From NCBI GenBank assembly GCA_013396915.1, contig VWZL01000445.1, positions 186,001 through 250,000 on the forward strand: a stretch of 64,000 nucleotides of DNA. Reading direction: 5' to 3'. The stretch comes from Stercorarius parasiticus (lineage: Eukaryota; Chordata; Aves; Charadriiformes; Stercorariidae). Shown here one piece after another: positions 61,613 through 64,000 of this stretch; positions within the stretch are counted from its first letter, which is position 1; each line of letters opens with the position of its first letter. Made by a program: the position numbers and the translations under genes. Below the pieces are notes generated by a model. It did not search any database, was not told the origin of the DNA, and saw nothing but the letters and a program-made list of their open reading frames with translations.

Positions 61613-64000
61613 AAACAACTTATTTTCCTTACCCTGATCAAGACTTTTAAACCTTACGCCAACCAGTTTAATGGAGATCAGCAGCGCCCTTTGAAATCCT
61701 CAGATAAAAGGCAATCTATAAATGCAACAAATTAAATTTCCAAGAGGAGTTAGGCAAGATAAGAAAAGTTCCAATCCCCATATTTGCATTTTAAGGAAAT
61801 CTGAAGAATCTGGGGCCTATGTATAGTCTATAATATTTTTAGATCTAGGCATTTCACTTCTATTATTCAGGTCAAAGCAACACTGTGTACCCTTCATCTT
61901 CGAGGTGTCTCTATTTTTTGACCTCAGCTTTACAAGCCTGTTTTATAATTTAGGTAATTAGGTAGTGTGTAGGTATGTATCCACATATATACATGTTTTT
62001 ATGTCTAGTTTGACTTTAGAAATAAAGAGAGGGTTTCCAATGCTGCAAACACTTCCGCATGCACTTAAACATACATAATTAATGCCATGGAGATTACTGA
62101 AGGAAAACAAACTGCATTCCTGAAGACGATGGGGACCATTCACTTACATTACCAAAGCAAGATTAAATAGAGATGCTTGTCATATAAATGGTCAGCTGAG
62201 AAATTCCCAAGTAAGTGAACTCAGAGTAAAAATTGCTTGTTTTTCCGGTGTCCATTTTCTTTCAGTACTGGTTTGTTTCATGGGATTTTTTAGAGTCATT
62301 CTGGAATACTCAGAGGCAGGGGGTAAATTAAATAGAACGAAATCAAGACGAGTTCCTGCGATTCTTGTGTCAAAACCCTTTTTGGGTGGAACTCTGTGAA
62401 TCTGGGAAGTCCTAACAGAGGTATGCGCCAAGGTCCTTCGAGCGGCTGCCTCAGCCTTGTATCGCTTGTTGTCTGCAAACAAGTACATCAATATTGCAGT
62501 GATTTATCTACTGGAGAAGTGAGGTCCTTGCTGGATTGCAGAATGCATCTGGACCAGCCTAATGAGCACATTCTTCACCATCAGAGAGGCTGTGGAGGGC
62601 TTGCAAATATTTTAGACATGATTCACAGAGCCAAAAGGTCTTGTTTACTGATATACTATTTATACCTAGCTCAATTAAACCTCTTCAGAAAGAAAAAAAT
62701 CAAGGATGCCAAGACTGGCAGTGCTGTTAGAAGTGAGTATCTCCATGTTAAAAAGGTTAGAAAAACACCATTAATAATTTTGATAGATTCTTGCGGGCAT
62801 ATTTATGCCCTAGTCTTTGTCCAACTGCATCAAGTGTCCTGCACGGTGCGGTTCTGGCAGCTGAGGAGATCAGTCAGTGTAACCATGTCCCGGTGGCAGG
62901 CAGTCCCCGGCCCTGCAGGCTAGCACAGGGGCTCTGGGGCAACCGCCCCCGAGGGAGGGACAGATCCGGACAATCTCCTGAAACCAAAGACCTGCAGCTG
63001 CCTCCTGGGAGCGATACTCTCCATCAGGGTGTTTCCTCAGCAGAAATGTTTCTGCTTGGTCCCGCTCCTTAAAATGACTAATTCTCAGCGCTCAGGAGCT
63101 GGAAAGCCCTGGGGATGGGGAGGGAGATGGGCGGTATGAGCTGCGCGAGGCCTGGCAGAGGATGATGAAGGGACATTCAGGACGTGCGGGAGACTGCGGC
63201 TCTGCTGAGTCAGTTCCTGCGGGTCCTGGCTTCATGGGCTAGAAAAGAGGTAAATGGCCAGCAAGTCCTGTTCTTTGTGTCAGTCACAGGCTTAGAGAGA
63301 GAGATGTCTGTTTAAAGGAGAAAGCTAAAGAATAATTCACACCATTTGAATCTCAGTTTCTTGGTAATCCAGGTCTTTCAAATCTGATGGTTAAAAACAT
63401 GAAAGCTTATGCATCAAGTTCTACGTACTGCAAAGTGCTGTTTCCTGGAGCCTTCACAGTGGAATTAAATACCTTGCCTTGAAATTCACGTTAATGTATG
63501 TAGGCTCTTCCTGGTGTGGGAGCCAGGCAGAGCTCCTGAAGGTGGTGTGTCTCCCAGAGCAGTGTAGCCATACCTTACCCAACCCCTTGAGAAGCTAAAG
63601 AAGCCTATGAAATAAGCAGGAACCTTCACGTGGCAGTGAGCATAAAATATTGAGGCATAAATTAGTGGTGGTGGAAAGTAAGTACAACAGCCTTTATATA
63701 ACACTTTAAAATGATGAACCCATTAAATAATAAAGGCTTTGTTCCCTTAATACACTATTAATAAATTTCAAACCATCATAGCTTTAAAAAAATGTACTTC
63801 AGTCAAGTGGAAAGCAGACTAATGTGGATTTAGAAAGAGGTTGGGAGTGCAACAAATTATAAATGCTTTCTACTTTATCAGCATTACAGAGTACTATTAA
63901 TTTTAAAAATAGCTTTTAAAAACATACATCGCATACCATAATGGAGATGGCTGTGTTTCAATACATCATCCTGATGACTCTTTCCACAGCAATGAGTTAT

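Larger units (their letters stand above)
43771..64000. other. Non-coding DNA, no gene recognised
   Basis: AT-rich sequence with GC-rich patches at about 46.58-46.81, 48.18-48.28, 50.6-50.73, 52.7-53.2, 56.1-56.33, 57.16-57.32, 60.3-60.4 and 61.08-61.2 kb. The patches produce overlapping frames on both strands without domains. Small repeats at 52849, 55198 and 61591 are listed separately. No interspersed repeat family is recognised in this 20 kb, which is unusually clean compared with the left half. Confidence 0.5.

Noticed and set aside
62396..62923. 175-codon + strand open frame
   Set aside because: No recognisable domain, no start or splice context, and residue content follows local base composition.
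1..64000. CRISPR arrays, prokaryotic operons, riboswitches
   Set aside because: No regularly spaced direct repeats and no gene packing. CR1 elements and CpG depletion show vertebrate nuclear DNA, so these categories do not apply.

Overview
The window looks like vertebrate nuclear DNA, most likely from a bird; another sauropsid such as a crocodilian or turtle is less likely. The main evidence is repeated 3' ends and reverse-transcriptase fragments of CR1 LINEs, including the typical 3' end with ATTCTATG-type octamers. Other support is a low overall repeat load, AT-rich non-coding DNA broken by short GC-rich patches, and one compact CpG island. There is no bacterial-style gene packing. No open reading frame encodes a recognisable host protein, and I see no tRNA, rRNA or CRISPR array.

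Layout. 1-33.1 kb is non-coding DNA with a marked excess of A over T on the + strand. It carries CR1 fragments at 9.2, 10.5-10.8, 16.4-17.4 and 29.7-30.3 kb, and a probable solo retroviral LTR ending at 24,120. 33.14-33.53 kb is a CpG island, the only promoter-like sequence I can support. A CR1 3' end lies just beyond it at 33.65-34.15 kb. 34.2-64 kb is non-coding DNA in which the A excess is lost and G slightly exceeds C, with scattered GC-rich patches.

The composition change coincides with the CpG island. In vertebrates, transcribed sense strands tend to carry more T than A and more G than C. The simplest reading is a bidirectional promoter at 33.3 kb, with the left side transcribed leftwards (- strand) and the right side transcribed rightwards. 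Most of the window would then be first-intron sequence of one or two long genes or lncRNAs whose coding exons lie mainly outside it. This is an inference from small hand counts; I cannot name either gene.

I did not find a convincing new biological system. The best leads are the skew switch at the CpG island, several inverted repeats that look too good for chance (notably a perfect 14-bp stem at 4129-4159), two places where CR1 copies sit in opposite orientations, and a protein-like decayed reading frame near 43.6 kb.
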